NCBI GenBank assembly: GCA_017379075.1 | Contig: JAFNXL010000006.1 | Location: 1-32,255, forward strand | DNA from: Bacteroidaceae bacterium | GTDB lineage: Bacteria; Bacteroidota; Bacteroidia; Bacteroidales; Bacteroidaceae | Direction: 5' to 3' | DNA: 32,255 bases | Shown here: piece by piece, positions 8,575 through 17,488 of the stretch | Layout: every line of letters begins with the position of its first letter | How positions within the stretch are numbered: position 1 is the stretch's first letter | Notes under the pieces: model-generated | Told to the model about the DNA's origin: nothing | Seen by the model: the letters and a program-made list of their open reading frames with translations, nothing else | Database searches by the model: none | Position numbers and translations under genes: made by a program

Positions 8575-9497
8575 ACACTTATCACGGCCAACGCTACAAA
8601 AAGTAAAAGAGAAAGACAAAAGAACAAATTACTGAGCCAACTGCCCGTCAAAGCAAAATAATGGGCAACCAAGGGATTGCTGCTTACCATGAGCATGGGA
8701 AGCAGAAACATAATGAACTGGGGCTGGAGAAGCACCGCAATCTGGAAAAACACAGTCTGGCAAACAAAGATATACAGCAACATACGCACCTTTATCTTGT
8801 CGTCATACCGGTTGCGCAGATAATGTATTGTACCCACAACAGAAAGCAGATTCACCAACGCCCAAGCAGAAATAACGGGTAAAGACACTTGGTCGTAAAC
8901 CTCCTGCGTGGACATGTGGAAATCCACCACTGCGGATAGATGAGACAACAATGGGGTGAAATCAAGTTGCCACACACACCATCCCGACCAGAACCAATAT
9001 GGCAACAACAAGGCAAGCAGACTGGCCATCACCAAGCGCAGGTTCACACATCGCATATAGACTGAGAAATATATTCCATAAAGAACGGACAGCAGAAGCA
9101 TGGGCGGAAACATCAAACTGGCCACGGAAAGGAGCAAGTTTGCATGGAACGCCTGTACGGCTGCGTCATATCTTTGATAGGTGCGGCACAACTGGCTGTA
9201 ACTGAGCGAAAGGCAAAATGTCACAAACAGGGGCTCTATGGCCGTGTGCAGGAATCCCATGCACGCTACACTGATGAGCCACAGAGAGGAGAGCAAGCGG
9301 GTACGAACCCTGATTAGCGCGTTCGCATTGTTGGTTTCCAGAATGATATAAGCCGTAAGCGCACAAAAAAGCAGTCCCAGCATATTGGCTTTGCTGAAAC
9401 CGCCCTGAAACCACCACATAAGCGCAGCGAAAACTGCGCTTATGGGTAGGGTGAATACACTCTCAACAACACGATTCTGAAACCGACGCTGCTTCAT
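8559..9497 (-). CDS. Conserved hypothetical multi-pass membrane protein
   Basis: 312 residues, mostly hydrophobic, with about 7-9 predicted membrane helices and short charged loops (for example MRCVNLRLVM and LRNRYDDKIKVR). No catalytic motif is recognised. I do not recognise a named family beyond a Bacteroidetes membrane protein of unknown function. Its start ATG overlaps the purD stop by one base (TAATG), and its 3' end overlaps the YqaA-like gene, so translational coupling with both is likely. Charged segments are few and there is no signal peptide distinct from the first helix. A transporter-like or lipid-related role is possible, but nothing in the sequence decides it. Confidence 0.8.
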   Translation of the reverse strand: MKQRRFQNRVVESVFTLPISAVFAALMWWFQGGFSKANMLGLLFCALTAYIILETNNANALIRVRTRLLSSLWLISVACMGFLHTAIEPLFVTFCLSLSYSQLCRTYQRYDAAVQAFHANLLLSVASLMFPPMLLLSVLYGIYFSVYMRCVNLRLVMASLLALLLPYWFWSGWCVWQLDFTPLLSHLSAVVDFHMSTQEVYDQVSLPVISAWALVNLLSVVGTIHYLRNRYDDKIKVRMLLYIFVCQTVFFQIAVLLQPQFIMFLLPMLMVSSNPLVAHYFALTGSWLSNLFFCLSLLLFVALAVISVWMPL

Positions 9498-10765
9498 TAA
9501 AGGTCTTTTCCTATGTCGCTACGGAAATATTTCTTTTCAAACTGAATCTTCTGGGCTTCCTGGAAACTCTTTGCCAAAGCCTCTTCCTTGGTTTCGCCGT
9601 AACTGCTCACCGCAATCACACGGCCGCCGCTGGTTACCACCTGGCCATCCTTCATGGCTGTGCCGGCATGGAAAACCACGCTTCCTTCCACCTGGTCTAT
9701 GCCAGTTATGGGGAAGCCCTTGTCGTAGGCACCAGGATAACCGCCGCTTACGAGCATTACGCATACGGCACTACGGGGATCGAACTCAACCTTACATGCG
9801 CCCAGATTCTGCTGTGCAACAGCCTGGAAGAGGTCTACGATATCCGTTTTCAGACGCAACATCACAGATTCTGTCTCGGGGTCTCCCATGCGTACATTAT
9901 ATTCAATGACCTTGGGTTCGCCATCGACGTTGATCAGACCAAAGAAGATGAATCCCTTGTAATCGATTCCTTCCTGAGCCAATCCCTCAACAGTAGGACG
10001 GATAATGCGGTCTTCCACCTTCTTCATCCAAGCCTCATCAGCAAAAGGAACAGGGCTGACACTTCCCATACCACCGGTATTGAGGCCTGTGTCGCCTTCA
10101 CCAATGCGCTTATAATCCTTCGCCTCGGGCAGAATGGCATAATCTTTTCCGTCGGTAAGAACAAATACTGAACATTCTATGCCCGACATAAACTCTTCTA
10201 TCACCACTCGGCTACTGGCGTTGCCGAACATTCCGCCCAACATCTCTTCCAGTTCTTTCTCCGCTTCTTCCAAAGTGGGCAGAATGAGAACACCCTTTCC
10301 AGCGCAAAGTCCGTCAGCCTTAAGCACATAAGGAGCCTTTAGCGTACGCAGGAATTCTTTTCCTTGCTGAAGCGTATCGCCATTAAAGGTCTGGTATGCA
10401 GCAGTGGGAATACCATGACGCAGCATGAAAGCCTTGGCAAAATCCTTACTTCCTTCCAACACCGCTCCCTGCTTGCTGGGGCCGATGACGGGAATGTTCT
10501 TCAACTCGGCATCGTTCTGGAAATAATCGTAAATTCCCTTTACCAACGGATCTTCGGGGCCAACCACAACCATATCTATTTGGTTGCAGAGCACAAATTT
10601 CTTGATTTCATCAAAATCGTCTGCCTTGATGGATACGTTCTCCCCCACTTCGGCCGTTCCGGCATTTCCGGGAGCAATATATAATTTCTTTACTTTGGTG
10701 CTTTGGGCAATCTTCCAAGCCAAGGCGTGCTCACGGCCGCCACTTCCTAATAAAAGAATCTTCAT
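9497..10765 (-). CDS. purD: Phosphoribosylamine-glycine ligase
   Basis: The second committed step of de novo purine synthesis: ATP-dependent ligation of glycine to phosphoribosylamine, in the cytosol. The 422-residue length is typical of a monofunctional PurD. The N-terminus [20 protein letters not shown] is diagnostic. Other family blocks include [26 protein letters not shown], the ATP-grasp segment [16 protein letters not shown], and [11 protein letters not shown] near the metal site. It lies 28 bp after the DPP IV gene and shares a TAATG overlap with the downstream membrane protein. No purine riboswitch or PurR-like site is visible in the short gap, so it probably depends on the upstream promoter. 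Confidence 0.98.
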   Translation of the reverse strand: MKILLLGSGGREHALAWKIAQSTKVKKLYIAPGNAGTAEVGENVSIKADDFDEIKKFVLCNQIDMVVVGPEDPLVKGIYDYFQNDAELKNIPVIGPSKQGAVLEGSKDFAKAFMLRHGIPTAAYQTFNGDTLQQGKEFLRTLKAPYVLKADGLCAGKGVLILPTLEEAEKELEEMLGGMFGNASSRVVIEEFMSGIECSVFVLTDGKDYAILPEAKDYKRIGEGDTGLNTGGMGSVSPVPFADEAWMKKVEDRIIRPTVEGLAQEGIDYKGFIFFGLINVDGEPKVIEYNVRMGDPETESVMLRLKTDIVDLFQAVAQQNLGACKVEFDPRSAVCVMLVSGGYPGAYDKGFPITGIDQVEGSVVFHAGTAMKDGQVVTSGGRVIAVSSYGETKEEALAKSFQEAQKIQFEKKYFRSDIGKDL

Positions 10766-10793
10766 GTCTGTATATTTGATTTTGGGTTTCTAT

Positions 10794-12941
10794 TTATTTT
10801 AAAAAATCCTCGAAATAACGGGTTATACGTTCGTGCAAGTGAATCTGGTCCCTACCGGACATATTATGACCTGCGCCCGGATAGAAAAACAAATCGGGCT
10901 GTGTTCCGGCATCAGCACAAGCGCGGATAAAGGACAGGGCATGCTGTGGCACACAAGTGGGGTCATTGTATCCGTGAATTACCTGCAAGCGTCCCTTCAG
11001 ATTGCCCGCCTTGTTCAACAAACTGGTTTTGGCGTAGCCCTCAGGATTGTTCTGGGGTGTTCCCATATAGCGTTCGCCATACATCACCTCATAATACTTC
11101 CAGTCGATAACAGGACCGCCGGCCACACCCACCTTGAACACATCGGGGTAGTTGCAGATCAGGCTGGTAGTCATAAAGCCTCCAAAGCTCCATCCATGAA
11201 CGCCCAAACGGTTGGCATCCACATAAGGAAGGCTCTTCAGATAGGCTACGCCCTGCATCTGGTCCTGCATTTCCACCTGTCCCAACTGGTGCCAGGTGGC
11301 CTGCTCAAACTCCAGGCCACGCCATTCGCTACCTCGGTTGTCCAGGATGAAAAGCAAATATCCCTTTTGCGCCATATAGGCTTCCCAGCCACGCAATCCC
11401 CAGTGCCAACTGGCCTGCACATTATGGGCGTGAGGACCACCATAGACATAAACCACAGTGGGGTATTTCTTATTGGGGTCAAAACCGATGGGCTTTACCA
11501 TGCGATAGTACAGGTCGGTGGTTCCGTCTGCAGCCTTGATGCTGCCACTGGTAATCTCAGGAATGTTGAATCCGTTAGCCACCCACGAATCGGCAGCGGT
11601 AAGGATATTCTGCGACTTGCCCTTTGCCGTAGAAATCAAGTCAATACTGCGGGGAACGGTGGGGCTGCTGTAACGATCTATCACCGCTGTTCCCAAATAG
11701 TTGGGAGATGCAGAATGTACGCCGTCCATCACACTCAACGCTGTCTTCTTACCAGACTTCACGACAATGCTGTACAAACACTTTTGACGGGGATCGCTCT
11801 CGTTGCTCATGTAGAGGACACTCTTCTGCTTCTGGTTGAATCCGACCAGTTCCTGTACCACCCAGTTTCCCTTGGTCAGCTGAGTGAGGTTTCCGGTGTT
11901 GACATCCAATACATAAAGGTGGTTATAACCGTCACGCTGGGTCTGCATAATGGCTTTTGTCTCATCCCAAGGCAAAAAGTCCAAACCGTGCTGCGGTTCC
12001 ACATACTTTTTGCTGGTTTCCTGCAACAATTGCTTCAAACACTTGCCAGTCTCCGTGTCGTATGCCATCAAACGCATATCATTCTGGGCACGGTTCAACT
12101 CAAATATATAGAGCGTCTTACCGTCGGGAGCCCAAGACAAGTTGGTATGATAATCCTCCGGTCCGCCCACCAACTGGAGCCAAACGGTCTTTTCATTCGT
12201 CACGTCATAGATACCCACCTTGACCTGATGGCTGGTTTCGCCCGCCATGGGATAATGGTCTGTGTATGTGGTGGAAATACGGGAAGAGATATCCACTTGC
12301 GGATAACTGGGCACCATACTCTGGTCCATGCGGTAAAAGGCCAGTTTCTGTCCGTCCGGGCTCCAAAAAGTTCCCTTTCGGATGCCGAATTCATCGCGAT
12401 GCACGCTACGTCCATACACAATGTTGTCCGTTCCGTCCGTGCTGCCGTCCTTGCTTATCTGCAAAGTCTTGTCTTCAGAAGTCTGTACATAAAGATTGCC
12501 AGAAATCGTGTATGCCAAATGGCGGCTCTCGGTATTCCAGTCCTGATGCTGCGCCTGCTGTGGGATGCTCTGTTTCCACTCCACTTTTTTCTGTTCAAAG
12601 TCCACCAACATACGTTCTTGAGGACTATTTACCAGCACCAGACTTTTTTCTGGATAGGGAAAAATCAGGTTGTGTCCGTTGCGGGCCACTTTCTTTCCTG
12701 CCCATTCATTTATCTGTTCAACGGTTACAAGTGTTTTTCCGGAAACCAGTTCCTTCACTTCTTCGGGCGTTGTTTCCAGTGCTGTCTCGCCCCACCAAGT
12801 GGTGTACTTGTTTTCGGGCTGTATCTGCCAATAGTTCTTTCCGCCTCCTAACAGTTCTTCCAGCGTGAAAGGCTTTTGGGCAGCGGCTGTGAAGTTACCT
12901 ACTACCATAAGCAATGCGGCTATCCATTTAATCTTCATCAT
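10794..12941 (-). CDS. Dipeptidyl peptidase IV (S9B prolyl peptidase), exported
   Basis: A periplasmic serine peptidase that removes X-Pro or X-Ala dipeptides from peptide N-termini. The 715-residue product has a signal peptide (MMKIKWIAALLMVVGNFTAAA) with likely cleavage before Gln, an N-terminal beta-propeller (DPPIV_N), and a C-terminal alpha/beta-hydrolase with triad Ser585 (GWSFGG), Asp660 (HGYNDP) and His692 (GAGHNM). The oxyanion-region motif YVYGGPHAHNV is present. The open frame runs upstream to 13247, but that extension is only the out-of-frame shadow of the methyltransferase tail. ATG 12941 (or 12938) is chosen because it starts a clean signal peptide; it overlaps the upstream gene by 14 bp. 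Relatives include prolyl tripeptidyl peptidases; DPP IV is the better guess. Confidence 0.93.
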   Translation of the reverse strand: MMKIKWIAALLMVVGNFTAAAQKPFTLEELLGGGKNYWQIQPENKYTTWWGETALETTPEEVKELVSGKTLVTVEQINEWAGKKVARNGHNLIFPYPEKSLVLVNSPQERMLVDFEQKKVEWKQSIPQQAQHQDWNTESRHLAYTISGNLYVQTSEDKTLQISKDGSTDGTDNIVYGRSVHRDEFGIRKGTFWSPDGQKLAFYRMDQSMVPSYPQVDISSRISTTYTDHYPMAGETSHQVKVGIYDVTNEKTVWLQLVGGPEDYHTNLSWAPDGKTLYIFELNRAQNDMRLMAYDTETGKCLKQLLQETSKKYVEPQHGLDFLPWDETKAIMQTQRDGYNHLYVLDVNTGNLTQLTKGNWVVQELVGFNQKQKSVLYMSNESDPRQKCLYSIVVKSGKKTALSVMDGVHSASPNYLGTAVIDRYSSPTVPRSIDLISTAKGKSQNILTAADSWVANGFNIPEITSGSIKAADGTTDLYYRMVKPIGFDPNKKYPTVVYVYGGPHAHNVQASWHWGLRGWEAYMAQKGYLLFILDNRGSEWRGLEFEQATWHQLGQVEMQDQMQGVAYLKSLPYVDANRLGVHGWSFGGFMTTSLICNYPDVFKVGVAGGPVIDWKYYEVMYGERYMGTPQNNPEGYAKTSLLNKAGNLKGRLQVIHGYNDPTCVPQHALSFIRACADAGTQPDLFFYPGAGHNMSGRDQIHLHERITRYFEDFLK

Positions 12942-14496
12942 CTTCAAAACGGTTGGAATTATCGAATCTGTTGAAATTTCCCTTGCGGTTATTGGGGCGC
13001 GGTCCCTTGCGGTCAAATGAACGGCGAGGTTTTTCCGCACCGTCAAAACGCGGACGACGGTTTTCTCTGCGGAAATCCTTGCGGTCTTCCCTGCGTCCTT
13101 CGTTGCGGTCATTTCGGTCGTTGCGGTCGTTACGGAAACCGCGGCGTTCGCCACCGCCTCTGCGTTCGCCATCGCGTTCAAAAGGCTTACGGTCAAACGG
13201 CTTGCGCTCACGACGGTCTCTGCCAAAATTGCGTACCGGCATTTCATCGTCAGCCTCGTCCAGCCCCTTCTTGAAAGAACGGTTTTGCTTGAAACGCTTC
13301 TTTTCAGACATCATGCGACGCTCCACGGCAGTCTTGATGTCGCCGCCCTGGGCACGCATCTCATTGAACTTTCCTTCAAATGTCTGATACTTTCTCAGCT
13401 CACATTCCAGAGAACCGTTGAACAGAGGTGTACGCAATGAAGGTCTCAGACCAATCTGGTCAAAGCATTCCTCACGATAGCTCAGCACCCATGCGTCATT
13501 TCCATGGAACTGGTGCTTCAGACGTTCGCCAATCATCTTATACAAGCCCAACAGGTCTGGTGAAGAGATGCGCTCGCCATACGGAGGATTCATAACCATG
13601 ATGCTCTTCTGCTCCGGTCTCTTGAAGTCCTTGAAGTCCTGCTGTGCCACGGTAATGTCCTTGCCCAATCCGGCAGCCTTTACATTGGTAGATGCAATCT
13701 CCACGGCATGGCGGTTGATGTCATAAGCATAGATGTGGTGCTCGAATCCATGTTCGTTGCTGTCATCCTCATAAATGCGGTCAAAGAGTTCGCGGTCAAA
13801 GTCGGGCCACTTCTCAAAGGCGTATTCCTGACGGAACACACCGGGACTGATGCCTCTGGCAATCAAAGCCGCCTCAATGGCAAAGGTTCCGCTTCCGCAC
13901 ATCGGGTCAATCAGGTCACACTCGCCACGCCATCCGGTCTGCAGGATGATTCCCGCAGCCAACACCTCGTTGAGCGGTGCCTCCACAGCCTCCTGACGGT
14001 ATCCACGGCGGTGCAAGCTCTCACCGCTGCTGTCCAGACTCAAAGTACAGTCATACTCAGCCACATGAATGTGCAGTTTTATGTCGGGGTTTACTATTCG
14101 TATGTTGGGACGGTCGCCAGTTTTCTCGCGGAACTGGTCCACAATGGCATCCTTTACCTTGTATGCCACAAACTTGCTGTGGCGAAACTCGTTGCTGAAC
14201 ACCACACTGTCCACGGAGAATGTGGTCTCGTTTGTCAGATACTGCGACCAGTCTATCGCCTTTACGGCATCGTACACCTCTTCGGCAGCCTTGGCCTGGA
14301 AGTGCTTGATAGGTTTCAGCACACGAATGGCAGTACGCAACTGGAAGTTGGCTCTGTACATCAATTCCTTGTCTCCTGTAAAGGAAACCATTCGCCGGCC
14401 TATCTTGATGTTGTTGGCTCCCAATTCAATCAGTTCTGTGGCCAACACGTTCTCCAATCCTTGAAAGGTTTTGGCGATCAATTCAAATTCTTGCAT
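12928..14496 (-). CDS. THUMP-domain RNA methyltransferase (RlmL N-terminal-domain type) with basic low-complexity tail
   Basis: An AdoMet-dependent RNA guanine-N2 methyltransferase related to the m2G2445 half of RlmL (YcbY). A THUMP domain occupies about residues 45-155, the AdoMet motif is DPMCGSGTF (197-205), and the amino-methylase catalytic motif NPPY is at 303-306 (VMNPPYGERI). The conserved fold ends near residue 395. After that comes a tail of about 125 residues made almost only of R, D, N, F, G, E and K (RNDRNDRNDRN and similar), likely disordered and RNA-binding, then an acidic end (EDDED). The 23S rRNA target is inferred from homology. It follows the serine acetyltransferase by 20 bp and overlaps the DPP IV start by 14 bp. 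Confidence 0.93.
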   Translation of the reverse strand: MQEFELIAKTFQGLENVLATELIELGANNIKIGRRMVSFTGDKELMYRANFQLRTAIRVLKPIKHFQAKAAEEVYDAVKAIDWSQYLTNETTFSVDSVVFSNEFRHSKFVAYKVKDAIVDQFREKTGDRPNIRIVNPDIKLHIHVAEYDCTLSLDSSGESLHRRGYRQEAVEAPLNEVLAAGIILQTGWRGECDLIDPMCGSGTFAIEAALIARGISPGVFRQEYAFEKWPDFDRELFDRIYEDDSNEHGFEHHIYAYDINRHAVEIASTNVKAAGLGKDITVAQQDFKDFKRPEQKSIMVMNPPYGERISSPDLLGLYKMIGERLKHQFHGNDAWVLSYREECFDQIGLRPSLRTPLFNGSLECELRKYQTFEGKFNEMRAQGGDIKTAVERRMMSEKKRFKQNRSFKKGLDEADDEMPVRNFGRDRRERKPFDRKPFERDGERRGGGERRGFRNDRNDRNDRNEGRREDRKDFRRENRRPRFDGAEKPRRSFDRKGPRPNNRKGNFNRFDNSNRFEDDED

Positions 14497-14516
14497 AAAT
14501 ATATTTTGGTAAAAAC

Positions 14517-15422
14517 TTATTCACTTATCCGTTTGCGGGCCTGAACCAGATGTTCGCCAGGCTTTGTACTTTCCGTCACCCAAAGGTTTCCGCCAATGAC
14601 CGTACCTTCGGCCAGCGTGATGCGGCCCAGTACTGTGGCGTTGCTGTACACGATGACATTGTCCTCCAGAATGGGATGGCGGGGAATTCCCTTGATGGGG
14701 TTTCCGTTTTCGTCCAGGGGAAAACTCTTTGCGCCCAAGGTTACGCCTTGATAGAGCTTCACGTTGTTTCCTATGATACAAGTGGCGCCAATCACCACAC
14801 CCGTGCCGTGGTCAATCGTAAAATGATGGCCGATGGTGGCGGCGGGATGAATGTCTATTCCAGTCTCGCTATGCGCCATTTCGCTTATAATGCGCGGAAT
14901 CAAAGGCACGCCTTGCAACAGGAGCTGATGAGCTATGCGATAATTGGTAATGGCCTTGATAATGGGATAACAACTGATGATTTCCCCATACGATTCGGCT
15001 GCCGGATCTCCGTTGTATGCCGCCTCCACATCTGTGGCCAGCACAGCACGCAGCTCGGGCAGATGGGCTATGAATTCTGCCGCCAGCGTCTGCGCCTTCT
15101 CCAGGCAGCGGTCCTCATTGTTGTTACAATTACAGTTACAACCGAAGCAAAGTCCGGCCAGGATCTGTTCACAAAGCAGACCGTACAGGCGCTCCACATT
15201 CACACCGATATGATAAGGGAGGGTTTCACTGCTCAGGGTGGAATTACCGTAAAATCCGGGAAAAATTATGGCACGGCACAGGTCTATAATCTCTGCCAAT
15301 ACCGGACCCGAAGGAAGCGGGTCGCCATCACGATGTTCATGGAACAGTCCATGCAAGGAATTGCTTGCAGACAACTCGTCTGTCGTTTGTCGCAGCAAAT
15401 TATTCAATTTTCTGGGATTCAT
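14517..15422 (-). CDS. Serine O-acetyltransferase, EpsC/CysE type
   Basis: Transfers acetyl from acetyl-CoA to L-serine, the first step of cysteine synthesis, in the cytosol. The C-terminal left-handed beta-helix shows hexapeptide repeats (DIHPAATIGHHFTIDHGTG, VVIGATCIIGNNVKLYQG) with His192 and His205. NPIKGIPRHP and the closing VIGGNLWV block are typical of EpsC. A Cys cluster (residues 92, 95, 97, 99 and 106: CFGCNCNCNNNEDRC) interrupts the helical N-terminal domain. The open frame extends to a TTG at 15452, but that TTG lies inside the promoter -7 box, so ATG 15422 (MNPRKLNNLL, 301 residues) is taken. First gene of the operon running to the YqaA-like gene. Confidence 0.94.
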   Translation of the reverse strand: MNPRKLNNLLRQTTDELSASNSLHGLFHEHRDGDPLPSGPVLAEIIDLCRAIIFPGFYGNSTLSSETLPYHIGVNVERLYGLLCEQILAGLCFGCNCNCNNNEDRCLEKAQTLAAEFIAHLPELRAVLATDVEAAYNGDPAAESYGEIISCYPIIKAITNYRIAHQLLLQGVPLIPRIISEMAHSETGIDIHPAATIGHHFTIDHGTGVVIGATCIIGNNVKLYQGVTLGAKSFPLDENGNPIKGIPRHPILEDNVIVYSNATVLGRITLAEGTVIGGNLWVTESTKPGEHLVQARKRISE

Positions 15423-15449
15423 GCAATGAAAACAAGTCAAAAAGCTATG

Positions 15450-15457
15450 CAAAGATA
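15450..15457 (-). promoter_or_regulatory. -7 promoter box for the serine acetyltransferase operon
   Basis: The minus strand reads TATCTTTG, an exact TAnnTTTG match, 28 bp upstream of ATG 15422. This predicts a short leader of about 20 nt and rules against the upstream TTG as start. The -33 element is weak. Confidence 0.5.
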
Positions 15458-15510
15458 AGAAAAAGATACGAAACTTATCCAGCCAGCACCAGATATTCTG
15501 AAAAAAATCA

Positions 15511-15518
15511 TAAATTTG
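15511..15518 (+). promoter_or_regulatory. -7 promoter box for the metallophosphoesterase
   Basis: TAAATTTG matches the Bacteroidetes -7 consensus TAnnTTTG, 53 bp before the ATG at 15572, in a divergent intergenic region. No clear TTG lies 19-21 nt upstream, so support is moderate. Confidence 0.4.
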
Positions 15519-15571
15519 TACAAAAGTATTGATTATACGCCTTATTTTTATCCATTTAATACATCACAAGT

Positions 15572-16642
15572 ATGAGAAAAACCATCCTTACCGCATTGGC
15601 CTTTACGGCTGTTCTGGGCGGACAGGCCCAACACAGAGCCGACCAACAGCAACTGGACAATCCAGAGTCCTTCAGTATGATTGTGCTGGGCGACCCCCAG
15701 GGCTACATGAAGTACGACATCAACCAGCCCCTCTTTGAACTCTGCACGGCATGGATTGCCGACAATGTGGACCATCTTAACATCAAGAGCGTACTCTGCA
15801 CCGGCGACCTGGTAGAGACAAACGAGTGCATAACCCGCATCCGCACCATGGTAAACCAAACCAGTCGCGAGCAATGGGAATGCGTTTCGCGCTGCTTCGG
15901 CCGTTTGGACAACAAGGTTCCCTATATCATCAGTCCCGGAAACCACGACTACGGCTACCGCAGCGCGGAAAACGGACGCACCGAATTTCCCAAATACTTC
16001 CCCCTGGAGCGTAACGAAAAACTGCGCGATGTCATTGTTTCCGACTACCCCAACCGAATGGGCGATATCAGCACGGAAAACGGTGCCTTCCGCATAGAAG
16101 CGCCGGGATGGGGCCACATCCTCATCGTATGTGCCGAATTCGCTCCCCGCGATGAAGTCCTCGAATGGGCAAAGAAAGTCATCAGCGACCCCAAGTACAA
16201 GGACGACAAGGTCATCTTCCTCACCCACTCTTACATGAGAGAACGCACCGGCGCACTTACAGACAACGAGGGATACAAGATTAGACCTGCCAACTGGGGA
16301 AAACAGATTTGGGAAAAACTCATTCAGCCCCTGCCCAACGTAGACATGGTCATTTGCGGACATACCGGAAAACCCGGAGAATTTGAGGATGCCACCGCCT
16401 ATGTCAAGAGCAAGAACGCAGCCGGAAACACCGTTCACCAGATGATGTTTAACGTCCAGATTCTGGGCGGAGGATGGGAAGGAAACGGCGGCGACGGATG
16501 GGTGCGCATTCTGGAATTCTATCCAGACGGAAAGACCATCCATGTCAAGACCTACTCTCCCATGTTTGGCATCAGCCCCACTACCAAGGAGCATGCCCAC
16601 CGCAAAGGCAAGTTGGATGACTATAAGATAACTATAGAATAA
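15572..16642 (+). CDS. Secreted calcineurin-like metallophosphoesterase
   Basis: A 356-residue exported hydrolase of the calcineurin-like superfamily. The signal peptide is MRKTILTALAFTAVLGGQA with Gln as the likely first mature residue. Metal-site motifs appear in order: LGDPQG (40-45; the usual GDxH His is Gln), CTGDLVE (Asp79), GNHDYG (123-128), LTHSYM (His219) and CGHTG (263-267; the second His of the usual GHxH is Gly). The two replaced positions suggest altered metal ligation or a distinct subfamily; loss of activity is not implied. The substrate could be a phosphomonoester, nucleotide or phospholipid and is not evident. It has its own divergent promoter-like box and is followed by a 14-bp hairpin. 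Confidence 0.9.
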   Translation: MRKTILTALAFTAVLGGQAQHRADQQQLDNPESFSMIVLGDPQGYMKYDINQPLFELCTAWIADNVDHLNIKSVLCTGDLVETNECITRIRTMVNQTSREQWECVSRCFGRLDNKVPYIISPGNHDYGYRSAENGRTEFPKYFPLERNEKLRDVIVSDYPNRMGDISTENGAFRIEAPGWGHILIVCAEFAPRDEVLEWAKKVISDPKYKDDKVIFLTHSYMRERTGALTDNEGYKIRPANWGKQIWEKLIQPLPNVDMVICGHTGKPGEFEDATAYVKSKNAAGNTVHQMMFNVQILGGGWEGNGGDGWVRILEFYPDGKTIHVKTYSPMFGISPTTKEHAHRKGKLDDYKITIE

Positions 16643-16665
16643 TAACACACTGATTCCTAACAGAC

Positions 16666-16699
16666 AAGGGGTGGTTTCCGAAACAGGAAACCACCCCTT
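16666..16699 (+). terminator. Strong hairpin after the metallophosphoesterase
   Basis: A perfect 14-bp stem pairs AAGGGGTGGTTTCC (16666-16679) with GGAAACCACCCCTT (16686-16699) around loop GAAACA, 24 bp after the stop codon. No uninterrupted T-tract follows (AATTGTAAT), so it is a strong hairpin likely to terminate or to stabilise the 3' end. From 16700 to 16860 no clear promoter is recognised. An A-rich stretch ending AAAAAGAAAGACATT precedes the next ATG. Confidence 0.75.
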
Positions 16700-16860
16700 A
16701 ATTGTAATAAAAACAAAACAAATATTAAAGATAGTTAAAAGCGAAGGAGTGCGTTAAACCAATCTTTTGTAATCATGTCAATTCAGTACAAGGGCAACAA
16801 AAAGCCCAACAAAAAAGAGAAAATGAAAATAGAAAAATAACAATTAAAAAGAAAGACATT

Positions 16861-17298
16861 ATGAAGAAGACTTTGATTACCCTGTTTGTAGCTTTAGTAA
16901 GTTTCACAACAGCTCTCGCCGACAATGACCGTGCCATACAGTTCAACCAACTCCCCCAAGCGGCACAGACCTTCCTGAACAGCCATTTCAAGAACGCAAA
17001 GATTGCAATGGTAACCACAGAACGCGACTGGCTGAGCCAAGAGTACAACGTGGTATTTGTAAACGGAGACAAGATTGAGTTTGACAGCAAAGGCAACTGG
17101 GAGAACATCGAGTGCAAGCGCACCTTCATCCCCCAAGGAGCAGTGCCCGCAGCCATAACCAAGTACCTCAACGAGAACTTCCCCGGCACAAAAGTTACCG
17201 AAATTGATCTGGACAACCGCGGATACGACGTAGACCTGTCCAACGGAATGGAAATCAAATTCGACAAGAACTTCCTGGTTTACAAGATCAAGAAATAA
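16861..17298 (+). CDS. Secreted PepSY-like domain protein
   Basis: A 145-residue periplasmic protein with a clear signal peptide (MKKTLITLFVALVSFTTALA, cleaved before Asp). The mature part contains two similar halves of the PepSY-like/BLIP-like fold found widely in Bacteroidetes: LPQAAQTFLNSHFKNAKI followed by YNVVFVNGDKIEFDSKGNW, and VPAAITKYLNENFPGTKV followed by YDVDLSNGMEIKFDKNF. These proteins are small and usually stress- or envelope-associated, and no enzyme activity is established. There is no catalytic residue pattern. It is monocistronic: a hairpin lies upstream at 16666 and a terminator 27 bp after its stop. Confidence 0.88.
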   Translation: MKKTLITLFVALVSFTTALADNDRAIQFNQLPQAAQTFLNSHFKNAKIAMVTTERDWLSQEYNVVFVNGDKIEFDSKGNWENIECKRTFIPQGAVPAAITKYLNENFPGTKVTEIDLDNRGYDVDLSNGMEIKFDKNFLVYKIKK

Positions 17299-17325
17299 GT
17301 TTTAGAACAAGACCTCATAGCGATA

Positions 17326-17365
17326 CTTAGGATGCGCCCGTGATGGGTGCATCCTAAGTTTTTTT
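17326..17365 (+). terminator. Intrinsic terminator after the PepSY-like gene
   Basis: CTTAGGATGC (17326-17335) pairs with GCATCCTAAG (17349-17358), extended inward by partly paired GCCC/GGGT. A run of seven T (17359-17365) follows directly. It is a textbook Rho-independent terminator. Confidence 0.9.
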
Positions 17366-17390
17366 ATTTCACTCCGCATACTCCCCTACG

Positions 17391-17453
17391 TTTGCCAAAA
17401 AACAAGAAAAAGGAGCTTTTACGGAATACGTTGAGTTCTTACAAATACACAAA
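17391..17453. repeat. Conserved block in front of a 22-bp array, copy 1
   Basis: A stretch containing CAAAAAACAAGAAAAAGGAG, then ACGGAAT and ATACACAAA, is repeated at 17914-17970 with small differences and an 8-nt gap. Each copy begins about 100 bp before the first unit of a 22-bp tandem array (17489 and 18015). This gives a recurring block-plus-array layout. No open frame is supported. Confidence 0.7.
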
Positions 17454-17488
17454 AAAACTTTACAAAGAAACAATTTGAAGTAAAACCA

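Noticed and set aside
10833-12851. 672-residue plus-strand open frame
   Set aside because: Antisense to DPP IV, with no family features. DPP IV shows a complete catalytic triad and signal peptide.
12942-13247. N-terminal extension of the DPP IV frame by about 100 residues
   Set aside because: It is the out-of-frame reading of the methyltransferase Arg-rich tail (Ala/Thr/Val-rich shadow). A normal signal peptide begins at 12941.
15423-15452. Longer EpsC start at a TTG codon
   Set aside because: The TTG overlaps the TATCTTTG promoter box. ATG 15422 gives the family-like N-terminus.
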